NCBI GenBank assembly: GCA_038501195.1
Contig: JBBPUQ010000009.1
Span: forward strand, 1,674,001-1,738,000
Source of the DNA: Nemania diffusa
Taxonomy: Eukaryota; Ascomycota; Sordariomycetes; Xylariales; Xylariaceae
Length of the DNA: 64,000 nucleotides
Direction: 5' to 3'
Shown here: positions 1 through 13,200 of the stretch, piece after piece
How positions within the stretch are numbered: the stretch's first letter is position 1
Layout: each line of letters opens with the position of its first letter
The notes under the pieces: generated by a model
Told to the model about the DNA's origin: nothing
The model's input: the letters and a program-made list of their open reading frames with translations, nothing else
Database searches by the model: none
Position numbers and translations under genes: made by a program

Positions 1-1850
1 TATTAATTCTATTGATTTAAATTGTATTATAAATTTAAAAATAAATATAAAAACTTAAGTTTAAATATATTTAGCTTTATATACTATTATAATATTTTTA
101 AACAGTATTTTTAGCTATTTTATATATATAAAATAATATATAAAAGCTAAAATATAGCATAAAATCGATTTTAATTAAATATTTACTATTTTTAAAAATT
201 ATATAAATATATTTTTTTATAAATTAAACAAAAATATATAACTTTTTAATAATATAAATAATTAAAATTACTTTTTTTAAAGTTATTTATTAACTATAAA
301 AAATAAAAATATAACTTTTAAATATAAACTTTAATAAAATATATAATTATAATAAAAAAACTATTAGTTTTAATATTATATATAAAAAATATATATTTAA
401 TATAAGTTATAATTTTTCAATATAAAAATATAAAATATATTTTTATATTATATATATATTTAAAATAGTTTTTAATTTATTATAAACTTTATTATATTTA
501 ATTTTAATTTTTTTTATATTTTAGCTATAAATAAACTACTATATATTATTATATTTAATTATATAATAAATATAATTAAAAATAGTTAAATAAAATAATA
601 ATAAAAAATAAAATATAAATTAAATTAATATATTATTTTACTTTTTTTATTTTATTTATATAATTTTATTTTTTGTAATTTTTAAATATTTTTAAAATTA
701 AATTTTATAATTTATATAATTATAACTAAAACTTTTATTATAAGTAGTTTTTAAAACTATATAATTTAGTTTTTTTTAATTTTTAAATTTTAATTATAAA
801 TAATAAGTTTTTTTATATTTGCAATTTTGTTGATTTAAAAATTAAATATTGTAAATTTAAACAATAAATTTTATATTTATTTTATTGTTTGTTTTAAATT
901 TTAACTTTTTAATTAATTTGTTTATTTAACTATTACTAAATTTATTATTACTTATATAATATTTAAATATATTAGTAAAATTTACAATAAATAATATATA
1001 TATATATATATACTTTATATACTTTTTAACTTTTTTGCATTTTTTTTTTTTTTTTTTTTTTTTTTGTTTTTTAGCTTTTATATATTTTTAGTTTATATAT
1101 TTTCCTGCTATATACTCAAGCTTTTTATGTTTTAATATATTTTGTAATTTTTTATATAAATTATTATTTTTGTTAAAACTATAAGTTATTTTTTTTTAAA
1201 GTTTTTACAAATATATATAAGTTTTAATAACTTAATTAATATATTTTATTATAATTTTATAATATATATTATATTGAAATTTTTCTGTTTTTATATTTAT
1301 TTTGTTATTTTTAGTTTTTTTATTAAACAAAAAACTTGTTATATTATTAAATGAGTTTATTTATTATAACTTATTTTAATAATTAAATTAATTATTTAAA
1401 AAGTTTAAATATATTATATATATATATTACGTTTTTAGTATATATTATTAGCTGCTATTACTATTAAATATATTAAATATATAATTAAACAAACTAAAAC
1501 TACTGTTGTTATTATTACTACTGCTGCTATTATTATTAAACTTAACTATAAAACTAATTAAACTATAGCTAATATAAAAATTTAATAAAAGCTATTTTTT
1601 ATTTATTAATATATTTATAATTTTTATATAGCAATAACTAAAGTTATAAAAAATTTTATTTTTTTTTGTAAATATTTTTTATTTTTTTATTTTTTTATAT
1701 ATAAAAGTATAAAGTTTGTTATTTTATTTGTTTTTTTTACTTTAAGCAATAATTTATTTTTTATTTTTGCTAGCTTTTTTATTTTTGTTTTTGTTACTAT
1801 TATTTTTGCTTTTGCTTTGCTTTTTTTTCAATTTATAAAAACAAACAAAA

Positions 1851-1926
1851 ACAACAATAATAATAATAATAACAACAATAATAATAACAATAATAATAAC
1901 AATAATAATAATAATAATAATAGTAG
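1851..1926 (+). repeat. AAT/AAC trinucleotide tract
   Basis: An imperfect run of AAT and AAC triplets, about 25 units, which would read as poly-Asn in one frame and poly-Leu on the other strand. A related, more degenerate region of TTA/ACT/GCT triplets lies at about 1495-1550. Both look like mutated microsatellites, not coding sequence. Confidence 0.85.
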
Positions 1927-4689
1927 CGAAATAATTTTTTTAAATAAAAGCAAAAATAAAGTTGTTATATATAATATATGTTTTTGTTTTTTTTTTTTTT
2001 TTTTGTTATATATTTTTAGCTTAATATGCTTTTTTTTTATTTTCGAAGATTTTTCTTTTAATAAACCTAGCTTTAACAACATTATAGTTGCTTTTTTTTA
2101 ATATAGTTATTTAAGCATTAGTTTATATTATAAAATTTTATATACTAGTTGTTTTGTTTTAGCTATTTTTAAAAAGTTTATTAATATATATTATAATATA
2201 GTTATAAACATTTATTATTAACATTGTTTTAATAATTACTTTTATTAGCTTTTATATATTATATTTTAAACTATTAAAATAAATATAAATAAATATTGCT
2301 AATTAGTTTATAATTAATTTTAGTTAGTTTTTATTATTTTATATTTTATTACTGCTTTTAAAAAAAGCAATTTTATAAAAAAAGTAAATTAAGTGGTTTT
2401 TTTAACTTAAAAACATTGTTAATTATATAAAGCAATTTTGTAACTTTGTATTACTGCTTATATATTTAGCGAAATTTTTTAGTAAAAGTTTTTTAATATA
2501 AAAGCTTATATTATTTTTATTAACTTTATTAATACTTTTTTTTTTTTTTTTTTTTTATGCATTTTTTGTTTAATATTATTTTAATAGCTATTTGTTTTAT
2601 TTTTAGTACTATTAATAGCAGTTTTACTACTGTTATTTTAACTAATTTAAAATAAGTTTTTTTTTTATTATTAAGTTTATTATTATTATATTAAAATTAG
2701 TTTAATATTAATTTCTATTTAATTAACTAGTTTAATTAAGTAGTTTTATAGTTATTTTAAATATTATTTATGTTATATTTAAAAAAGTATATATTTTAAA
2801 AATAAAAAGTTTATATTTAGTTAATTTTTAAAAACTTTTTTTTAATAAATAATATATTTTTATAAATTTAATTAATGTTTTAAAATATTTAAATTATATT
2901 TTTATTAAGTTTTTAATAATTTTATTAGTAAATATTTAATTAATAAATAAATATATTACTTTAAATAATTTTTTGCAATATTTATATTTAAACTATATAT
3001 TTTATATATTTATATATTTTAGTTTAATATTAAACTTTTTATTAATATAAATAGTAATAATACTTTAATATATAACTTTTTAATAACTAGTATTTTTATA
3101 TAAATATATAATAAACTTATAAAATAACTTTTTGTTTTTTTATTGTTTATAAATAAAATATTTTATATAATTGCTAGTATAAAAACTTATTAGTTTTAAA
3201 TTTTATATTTAATTTTTAACATTTATATATTATATAAATATTATATTATTAAAAAAAAAAGTTTAAAATAAAAATAAATTATATAAATATAAGTAAATAA
3301 ATTAAATTTAAGTAGTAATATAAAAGTAAAGCTTAATATTATTAATTTTTAAGCTTTTTTTTTATTTAAAAGAAAATTTTACTTTTTATATAATAGTAAC
3401 AATTAATATAAATATTTCTAGAAATTTTTTAGCAATATAGCTGTAATTTTATCGCTTGATATTATAAAACTTAAATTTTATAAAAATTAAATATTTAAAA
3501 ATCTAAAATATTTTTAAATTTGGATATTTTAAATTTAATATTTAATGTTTAAAAAAACAAATAAATTTTAAAATTTTTAAAAGTTAAATATTTAAATGTT
3601 TAAAATAACTTTGATATAACTTTAAAATTATATTAAATTTACATTAAAATAAGTTGTTTAAAAATTAAAAAGCAAAAAAATAGCAATTAAAATGTTTGTA
3701 AAAAAATCAAATATTAAAAATTATAAAAAAAATATATAATATAATTGCTGAAGTTAATAATTATAAAAATAATATATAAAATAATTATATAACAATTTAT
3801 ATATAAATATTAAAAATTATAAAAATTTAAAAGCTGAAATTTTTATAATTGTTTAATAATAAAAAAAATATTAGTTATATTAAATAAACTAAATTTTTAA
3901 CTTTTATAGTTATATTAAATTATATTTATAAAAAATAATAGTTTATATTTTATATTAAATTTTAAATTTAATAAAATTAATTATAACAAACAATATATTA
4001 ATTATAAACTAATAAAATAAATATATGTTTTAGTTATAAAAGCTATATAAATTATAACTATTTAATTTAATAGTTAATTAATTAAATATATTTTATTAAA
4101 TAAATATTAGATATTTTTTAATATTTTATATTTTTAACAGCTGCTTATTAATTAAATTTAACAAAGCTATATTTTAAATATTTATTTTTTTTAAATTGTA
4201 TATTATTTATATTATATTATATTTTTTTTTTTTAAGTTTTTTATTTATATATTTAATTAAAAAACACTGTTTATTTTTTAAAACATTTTTAATTTTTATA
4301 TTATTTATAATATTAACTATTAAATTATAGTTTTAAATAATAACTATTTTATTATTAATTAGTTTTTATATAATATAAATAGTAAAATAATATTATTAAT
4401 TATTTTTTTATTAGTTTTTTATTATAAAATTTATATAAATATTAAAAAAAGCTAACTAAACTTTTTTTTTATTTTTGTTATTAATATAAAATTTGCTAAA
4501 TATATTTTAATTTGCTATATTGTTTATTTTATAAAAAGCTTATAACTTTTTATTAGTAATATTAGTAAATAAAACTATTTATAAATAAACATATAATATA
4601 TTTAATAAACTAGCTATATTATAATATGCTAAATAATTTACTATTTAGTTTTTAGTTAAATTAAAATTTTTTAATATAAATCGAACTAG

Positions 4690-5145
4690 CTTTTTTAATA
4701 CTATTAGTTAAATTTTATAGTTTTAATATTTTTAAATAAAAAAAATAGCTATTTTTTAATTAATAAATAAAAAAACTATATATATATAATATATATTTGT
4801 TATATTATATAAAAAAAGCTTAAATTATTATTTAAAATATTATTAGTTAAATTTTATAGTTGTAATATTTTTAAGTAAAAAAAATAGCTATTGTTCAATT
4901 AATAAATAAAAAAACTATATATATATAATATATATTTGTTATATTATATAAAAAAAGCTTAAATTATTGTTTAAAATACTATTAATTAAGTTTTGCAGTT
5001 GTAATATTTTCAAATAAAAAAAATAGCTATTTTTTAATTAATAAATAAAAAAACTATATATATATAATATATATTTATTATACTGTATAAAAAAAGCTTA
5101 AATTATTGCTTAAAATATTTTTAATTAAATTTTATAGTTATAAAT
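4690..5145. repeat. 139-bp tandem repeat, about 3.3 copies
   Basis: The phrase TATTAGTTAA or a near copy starts at 4702, 4841 and 4980, and a more divergent copy near 5119. This gives an exact spacing of 139 bases. Each unit also carries an AAAAAATAGCTATT block, an AATTAATAAATAAAAAAACT block, a self-complementary TATATATATAATATATAT core and an AAAAAAGCTTAAATTAT block. Copies differ by a few substitutions only, so they are much more alike than one would expect of old independently mutated DNA. Confidence 0.85.
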
Positions 5146-5229
5146 GTATATTATAGTAATATTATATTTAATTGCTGTTAGTTAATTAATAAAGTACAAT
5201 AAAAAACTGCTATAAATTAGCAGAACTAG

Positions 5230-5560
5230 AAATATTAGCAGGAGCGGTCCTATATATAAGTAGTACAGCTAAGTACTTATATACCTAATGTAAATAAATA
5301 TGTACTTAAGTATTTATAAACTAGCTTAATTATTTAAATAAATACTTAAATATTTAAGTAAATATAATAACTTCAATATTTTATTAAATAGTAAAATATA
5401 TAAGTATTTATAACTAACTTTTTTTATTTTTTTTTTTTATTACTAATAATTAAACTACTTTATTTAGTTTTGCAATATTAACATTATTTATAAATATTCC
5501 GGCTGCAGCAGCATAATTGCAGTTTGTAAAAAAATTAAATAAAAAAAAAGCGATCGATAA
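5230..5560. other. Less mutated island inside the AT block
   Basis: This stretch has noticeably more G/C than its surroundings, including AGCAGGAGCGGTCC near 5236 and CCGGCTGCAGCAGCAT near 5499. Between them are several copies of a TAAGTACTTA/TACTTAAGTA-type motif. These resemble the TAGGTACCTAGG motif found in gene-flanking DNA further right (for example 43,293-43,373) after C-to-T change. It may be single-copy DNA trapped between two repeats or the junction of two elements. No gene was seen in it. Confidence 0.4.
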
Positions 5561-5924
5561 TATTAAGCGATTTAATACTAAAAATAAATAAGCTATATAA
5601 TATATTTAAAAAACATTTGAAAAAATATACAAATATAAAATAGCTAATAAAATTATTATTTATTTTTTTTTTGTATAAATATATAAGTTTATATTATTAA
5701 ATAAAACTATAAGTATAATTATAAACAACATTTATAAAATAAAATATATAAAAAACATTTTAATTAATAAAAGCTAAAACAAAGTATTGTTTTAAAAGTA
5801 AATAAGCAATTATTTTAACTATAAGATTTTTATGTTTTATTTTATATTTAAAATAGCAGCTAAGTTTTAAAATTTTTTTATTAATATTAAAGCTATTATT
5901 AAAAGCTACTTTAAATTTAAGTTT

Positions 5925-6015
5925 GATTTTAAGTTTAATTTTAATACTAATAACTTTAATACTAACAACTTTAACATTAACAGTAATACTAATAGCAACA
6001 TTAACAGCAATATTA
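5925..6015. repeat. Degenerate short tandem repeat
   Basis: A series of related 12-15 base phrases (TTTAATACTAACAAC, TTTAACATTAACAG, TAATACTAATAGC, AACATTAACAGC) follow one another. Unit boundaries are blurred by substitutions. Confidence 0.5.
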
Positions 6016-6468
6016 ATAATATATTTAAAAACAAGTTTAAATTATTTAAAAAACTAAACTAAATCAAAATTAAACTACTAAAAAGTTTATTTAATGCATA
6101 TATTAAATATATTAATTTATATAATATATTATATTTAAATTTTAATTATAAATTTATTAATACTATTATAAAAAAATCTCGATTAAAACAACTGTATTTT
6201 TTAAAACTAATTAATAGTAATAGCAATTTTAAACTAATATAAACTTTAATTAAACAAAAAAATTATTAAACAATGTTTTTAATTTTTAATAGTATAAATA
6301 TATAAAATAGCTTGTTAATTAATAAAGTTTAACAAATTAATATTTTTAAACTATTTGCAACTATTTAATATTTAAACTATAGCTATAATTTATATTTTTT
6401 TATTTATAAAAGCAGCAAATATAATAGTTTAAAAAATAAAATAGTAAATAACAATTATAATAATTTGT

Positions 6469-6540
6469 TAAGTTTTTTATTAAGTTTTGTTTTATTAAGT
6501 TTTTTTCTATTAAGTTTTTTTTTGCTAAGTTTTTTTTTTA
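6469..6540. repeat. 15-bp tandem repeat, about 4-5 copies
   Basis: TAAGTTTT followed by a T-rich tail and TAT, TAT, TAT or GC repeats at about 15-base spacing from 6469 on. It is an imperfect minisatellite in the AT block. Confidence 0.7.
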
Positions 6541-9050
6541 TATTAATAATAAATAGTAATATATTTATATTAAAACTAAAAATTATATTTAAATATTTAA
6601 CTAGTTTTTTAAATTTATATTAAAATAGTATTATATAAATATAACTAATAAATGTTAAAAATTGTAGAACTAAAAAATCCAAGCTTTTAAAAAATAAAAA
6701 ATATTTTTTAACTAATTTTTATTAAATATATTATTAAACTTAATGTTTTAATTAAAAACAATAGTTAAATAATAACTATATTTAATTTGTTTTAATATAA
6801 TATAAAAAAAGTTGCTATATAATCAATAGTATATAAATTATATAAGCTATATATTTTAGTTATATTTTTAAACTTTTTTTTAAATTAAATATAATTGTTT
6901 ATAAAAATATACTTTTTTTATATTTAATTAATTAAAACTATTAGATTTTATTTAGTTAAAACTATATATTATAAAAGTTCGAAATTTAAAACTTTTTAAA
7001 AAATAATATAAAACTAAAAAAAAGTTACTAAATATTTATTTAAAAAATTATTTATATTATAAACTAATTATAAAGTTTAATAATAAATACTAAAGTTTTA
7101 AATTTTTTAAATAATTTACTTTTATAAAACATTAATAAAATTATAGTTATAGCTTATTTAAAATAAAATAATATAAACAATTATAAAATTTATTTTTTAT
7201 TATTTATTAAATATATTATTGCTAAATTAATAAAATTGTTATAATATTTTAACTTAAAAATATAAAAAAAAAATAAAACAAATAAACTAAAAATAAAATA
7301 TTATATTGAATTAATAATTTTATTAAATATAACACTAAGTATTTTTGTACTATATATTAAAACTATATATAAAAAGCGCTTTAGTAATATATACTTACTA
7401 CAAACTTTAAATTTATTAAAAAAAAATTAAAAAAAAACTTTAGAAAATATTTTAAAGTTAATTAAACTAGCTAAAAAACAAGCGTATTATTATATTATAA
7501 CTATTTATATATATAACATTTAATTAGTTTTTAAAAAAAAGCTATATCGATTTATAGTTATAGAAATTTAAACAAAAGTAGTTAAAATAAACAAAAAATA
7601 AAACAACTATAAAATAATATTATTAAACTGTTAAAAAAAAAAACAAAAATTAAAAAAAGAATTAAATAGTATAAGTAATAATATATTTGTAAATATAAAT
7701 AATAAAAAATATATAAAATTAAAAAAAGTAAATAATATTAAAAAAATAAATATTTAAAATATATAAGTTAATATTAATAAAATAATAAATTTTTTTAAAA
7801 AATATAAAACTTTTATAGTTATTTTTTATTATTTAAATATTATATATTAAAGCATTTAATTAAATAAATTAATTGAAATAAATATTAAATTTAATATATA
7901 GTTATATTTATATAATAAATTTATTAAATTTTAAAAAAAAAATTTTAGTAATATTTTATATAATAATTACTTTTAATATTAACAATATAAAATAAAGTAA
8001 ATTATATATAAACTATAAAAAAAAAAATATAAAATATATTATAAATATTTGTTATAACTTAATTATTAAAAAGTAGTGCTTTATTTTTTTTTATTTATTA
8101 ATATATAGTTTATTTATAAATATATATATTAATTTATTTTATAAGTTTATATAGTATAACAGTATTATTAAATAAATATATATTAAATAAATTGTAAATG
8201 TTAATTAATTGTTTAATAATAGTTTATTAGTTTAAAGCAGCAATAAATAAACATTTTAAAAAAATAGTTCTATAATAAAGTTAAATTAAAAATAAATAAT
8301 TTAAAACAATGTTTTTAAAGCTGCAAGCTATAATATATATATTTGTTTTTTTATTGCTAATATAGCAAAAAACAAATATAAATATATATTTGAAATTAAT
8401 ATTGTTTATAATAAATATATTTATTAAATATATAATATATTAGTACAATAAAATAAATAAAAGTTAAAAATAAATATATTATATATAATTTAAATGTTGT
8501 TATTATATATAAAAAAAAACAAAAAAATTTAAAAAAAAATTTTAATATTAAATAATATAAATATAAATTAATAAAGCTTTTGTTTTATTTAATATAAAAA
8601 TAATAAAATAAAATATATTAAACTATTTTAACAAAAATGATTTTTTATATTTATTTAAGTATTAAATATAATATTATTAAAATAAATATATTATTAAAAC
8701 AAAAAAATTGATTATATTTAAAATATATATAGTTAGTTTGAATATAACAAATAAATATAATAGTTAAAAATAAACTATAATATATTAAAAAAAAAAACAG
8801 AATTAATTAATTAATAATTAAAAAAAAGTTCAAATAAAGCAAAAACTAAATATAAAAAAAACAAAACAAAAATAAAAATAAATTGTTAATTATAAATAAA
8901 TATATTAAATTAAATAAATAGTAGCTAAATTAAATATTTAATTTGTTTTTATTTGTTATTAATAAATAAAAAGTAAATAATTAAAACTTTTTTAATATAT
9001 TAGCTATTTTGTATTAATTATTTAAATTGTTTTTTAAGTTAATTTCAGTG

Positions 9051-9148
9051 TTATATTTTATACTGTTTATATTTTTAATATTTTCTGCGTTATTTTTTAA
9101 ACTATTTATATTTTTAATATTATTTAAATTATTTTTTTTATTATTTGA
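9051..9148. repeat. 39-bp tandem repeat, about 2.5 copies
   Basis: TTATATTTTATACTGTTTAT begins at 9051, TTATTTTTTAAACTATTTAT at 9090 and a shortened copy at 9129, a spacing of 39 bases. Each full copy continues with ATTTTTAATATT. The first two copies differ mostly at C/T and G/A positions. Confidence 0.7.
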
Positions 9149-10196
9149 TTTGAGTTTTTAATTATTAAATATATTATAATAACAAAAACTTATATATTAA
9201 AAATATTTTTTAAATTAATAAATTTGTAGCTTTTTATATATAAATTTATAATTTAATTATTGCTTTTAAATAGTTAATAAAAAATAAAAAATATTGTTAA
9301 CTATTTTAGCTATATATTAAATTGTTGTTTTTTATAATAAAAAATAAAAAATAATATTTAAATAAATTGTATTATAATAAAAAAATAAACTAGTAAATTT
9401 TTTATAAAGCTGATTTAATTGAATATTAAATTTATTATAAAATATATTTAAATTAAAATCAAACTTTTAATAATTTTTAATTTTTATAAAAACAGATTAT
9501 TAATTATAAAAAATAAAAAAAAAGCAGCTAAAAAAAACTATTTATTTTTAATTACTTTTAATATTTATAATTAACTAAAGTAATAATATAATATTTAGTT
9601 CGAGCTTAAATTATATTAAAATTTAGTTGCTAATGATTTTTATTTGTAAATTTTAATAAATTATTAATATTAGATATAATGTTAAAATTAAATTATATTA
9701 AGTTATATAAATATATTAATTGTTAAATATTAGTTAAAAAATATTAAATATATTTAAATAGTTTTTTATATTTATATATAGTAATATTAATAAATAAAAT
9801 ATATAAAAATATAAATAGCTTATTAAACAATTAAAAAAATTATAATTATTTAAATATAGTTTTTATATTAAATAACAATTTATTAAAAAATATTATAGTT
9901 TATATAAACTAAATTATATTAATTGTAAATTTAACTGCTATATATATATATTGCTAGCGCTAATATATTAAAAAGCAAAAATTACAACATTATTTTAATT
10001 AAATAATTGCTAATGTTATATAAATATAAAATTTTGATTGTTTTATAAACAGTTATAATAAAACACTAATATAATTAATTAAAAAAAAAAAAATAATTTA
10101 TAAAAAAGTTTATAAGCTAGTAAAAATTAAACCGATATAAAAGCTTTAATAAAAAAAAAGCTGTTATAAAAGTTTAAAAATTATAAGTTGTATTAA

Positions 10197-10209
10197 AAGT
10201 GGGGGAGTA
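10197..10209 (+). mobile_element. Possible polypurine tract of a dead LTR retroelement
   Basis: AAAAGTGGGGGAG is the only long G-containing purine run I noticed in the AT block. It is followed at once by TATATACTAGC. LTR retrotransposons carry such a purine tract just before the 3' LTR, which normally starts with TG; RIP would turn TG into TA. GG is not a RIP target, so this tract would survive when the rest decays. If right, the element reads on the + strand, its body lies upstream and its 3' LTR starts near 10,210. A matching 5' LTR was not found by eye. The only shared phrase seen is AAAAAATCCAAGCTT, at about 6673 and 10,427. Confidence 0.35.
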
Positions 10210-13200
10210 TATACTAGCTAAATAGAAATTTTAAATAAATTATAGTAGTAAATAATAGTTTATTTATTTTTTTAACTATTTTTAGTTATATTATACTGCT
10301 ATAAAATATAATGTAGAATTTTAAAAAAAAAAAACACTTTATATTGCTTTAAGCTGTTTTTTATTAGTTAGTATTTGTATACAGCTATAAATTAAATAAA
10401 GCTTATATATAAGTTTAAAAAAAGTAAAAAATCCAAGCTTAAGTTATATACATTGTTTAAATAAATAAAAAGTGTATAATTTAGTTTTTTTTATGCTACT
10501 AAAAATTATAAAGTAATTACTATTTATATATAATATATAAAAAAAAAAAACAAAGCTTTAATATATAGTTTTGCTTTTTTATAAATATATATAGTTTAGT
10601 TAAAAACAAATAAATAAGTTTATTTAAAAAAATAAAAAGTAGATTTAATTAATAAAACAATAAAATATATATAAATATTTATTAAATAAATAAGTTATAG
10701 TAAATATTTATATATTAAAAAATATTTACTATAGTAGTATAATGTAGCTAAGCTTTAAAAAACTAAAATATATATTATTTATTTAACTTATATAAATAAA
10801 TATATAGTATTTACATTATAAGTATAAATAATATTTAGTTTAAAATTTTATTTAAGTATTTGTTTATTATATAAATAATTAATAAAAACTTTTTTACTTT
10901 TAATATAATTTATAATTTTTAAACTATTTAACAGTTTTTTATAAATATTTAAGTATTTATTTGTTTAAAAAAATATTTAAACAAAAGTAAACTTAAATGC
11001 AGTAAAATTACTTTGCTTTTTTGCTTACTTAATAAACTTTTTACTTTTTAATTTATTTTTTTATTTTATTTTTTAAAAGTTATTTAATATAAACACTTAA
11101 AAGTTTTATAACATATTTATTTAATTTATATATATTAAAACTTTTTTTATTTTAATAGTTTTGTTTTTATTTAAGTATACATTTGCTAATAAAATTAAAT
11201 ATTCTAGTTTTATACTTTAAATTTTTAATTTATATAAATACTAATTTATATAATTTACTAACTGTTTTTATATATTAATTAGTAATTTTTTAAATAGTTT
11301 TAATATTTTAATAACAAATAAATAGTTTAAAATTTAATTTATATTAATATTATTAGTTTTATAATAATTTAATATTAATAAAAAATATTTAATAACAATT
11401 ACTATAGCTTTAAATAAAAATCAATAAATAGTTTATAAGTTTAATAAAAAAAAAAAGCTTGATTAATATTTTCTAGTAATAAAAGCAGAGCTTGATAAAA
11501 ATAAAAATAAAAACGACTTTATACTAAAAAATAAAATTAAAAATAAAAAAAAAAAAAAAAAAAGAAAAAAAAATAGCTATATTAATTATATAAACTTAAT
11601 AAGTTAAAAAATTAAGCATAAAAAACAACTTAATATATTTTAATTTTAATTTTAAAAATAAAAATAACAATTGTTAATAGCTATTTCTAATTATTAACTT
11701 TTATTAATATTTATTACATTTTATAAATTTTGTTATAAAAGTTTAAACTATAAACAATAGTTAGTAGTTTTTTAAAAGTTTAAAAAATAAATTTATTAAT
11801 TAAAAAATTAAACTAATACTTTGTAATATTATTTTCTACTTTATATTTTTTATTAAACAATATTTTAACTTTAACAATATAAATAATTTTAGTTATATTT
11901 AATATAATAAATATTGATTTTTTAGTTGTAAAAATTAACTAGTAGCTATTACTAAGTTTGTTTATTTTTAAACAAATATTTCTATTAAAGATTTATTAAA
12001 TTTAATTTAAACAAAAAACTTTTTTATAAACAAATAATATTAACTATAAAATAGCTATAATTTATTAATAATAGCTATTTATTTTATTAAGTTTTTATAA
12101 TTATTTAAACAAAATAGTTTATATATTAATTTATTTATATATTATTTAATAAATAATAAAATAAATATAAAAATTGCATAAACTATTAAAAAAACTAAAA
12201 CTATTATAGCTAGCTTTACAATTTTATTAAATAACTTTAAACTGTTTATATTTATAAATACTTTAATTTTAATAATTAAAAATATAATTGCTACATTTTT
12301 AACTAAAATAAAAAATAAAATTTGTTATATTATATTTTTAATATATTTTATAAATTATAGCAAATATTAAAGCTTAATAATTTTTAATTTATAATTTTTA
12401 ATTATAATTGTTTTTAATTTATATTTTATTAGCTATATAGTTTATATAAAAAATATTAAAATAAACTTTTTCTTTTTAATAAATAACACTAGTTTTAATA
12501 TTAGCAAATTTTATTTTATATTAATATAGTTGCTTTTTTAAACATTTAACTTTTTTTATAGTTATATTATATTAAAAGTAATATAAGTTTTTTTATAAAA
12601 ATATAGCTTATAAAACTAATATATATTTTTTTTATATTTTATTATAGCAAAAATTACAAATATAACATTTAATATTTTAATTTATAAAAATTGCTAATAA
12701 AAAATTACAATAATTTAAAACTAAAATTAATAAGTTATAATATTATAAAATAACTTTTATATTTAAAGTTATTTTTATTTATTTATTTATATTAAAGTTA
12801 ATATATATAAAACAAATATATTAAATATATTAAAATTTACTAATATATAAAATAGTTTAAGCTTTATTAATTTTTTATAATAAAGTTTTTAAAAAAATTA
12901 AATAAATATTATTATATTTAATTATAAAATAAAATCAATAATTTAATATAATTAACTAATTATTTAAATATTTTTTATTATTAATAAAATATATACCGTT
13001 TTATATTTTACAAATTAAAAAAATATTAAAAAACTATATAATATATTTAAATAAAGCAATAAATTGTTTAGTAATAATTTTTAATAAATTAATTTTAATA
13101 TAATTTAAACTATATTTTAGTTACTTTTATATTTTAAATTATATTAAAAAACTACTTTATAGTATAGCTATAATTATTTTTTTTTTTTTTTTTACTTTTA

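Noticed and set aside
1..200. Telomere at the left end
   Set aside because: No TTAGGG or CCCTAA repeats are present; the AT block simply runs off the window.
1817..2101. 94-codon frame in the AT block with a poly-Asn run
   Set aside because: It is made by the AAT/AAC repeat and surrounding T-runs; composition explains it.
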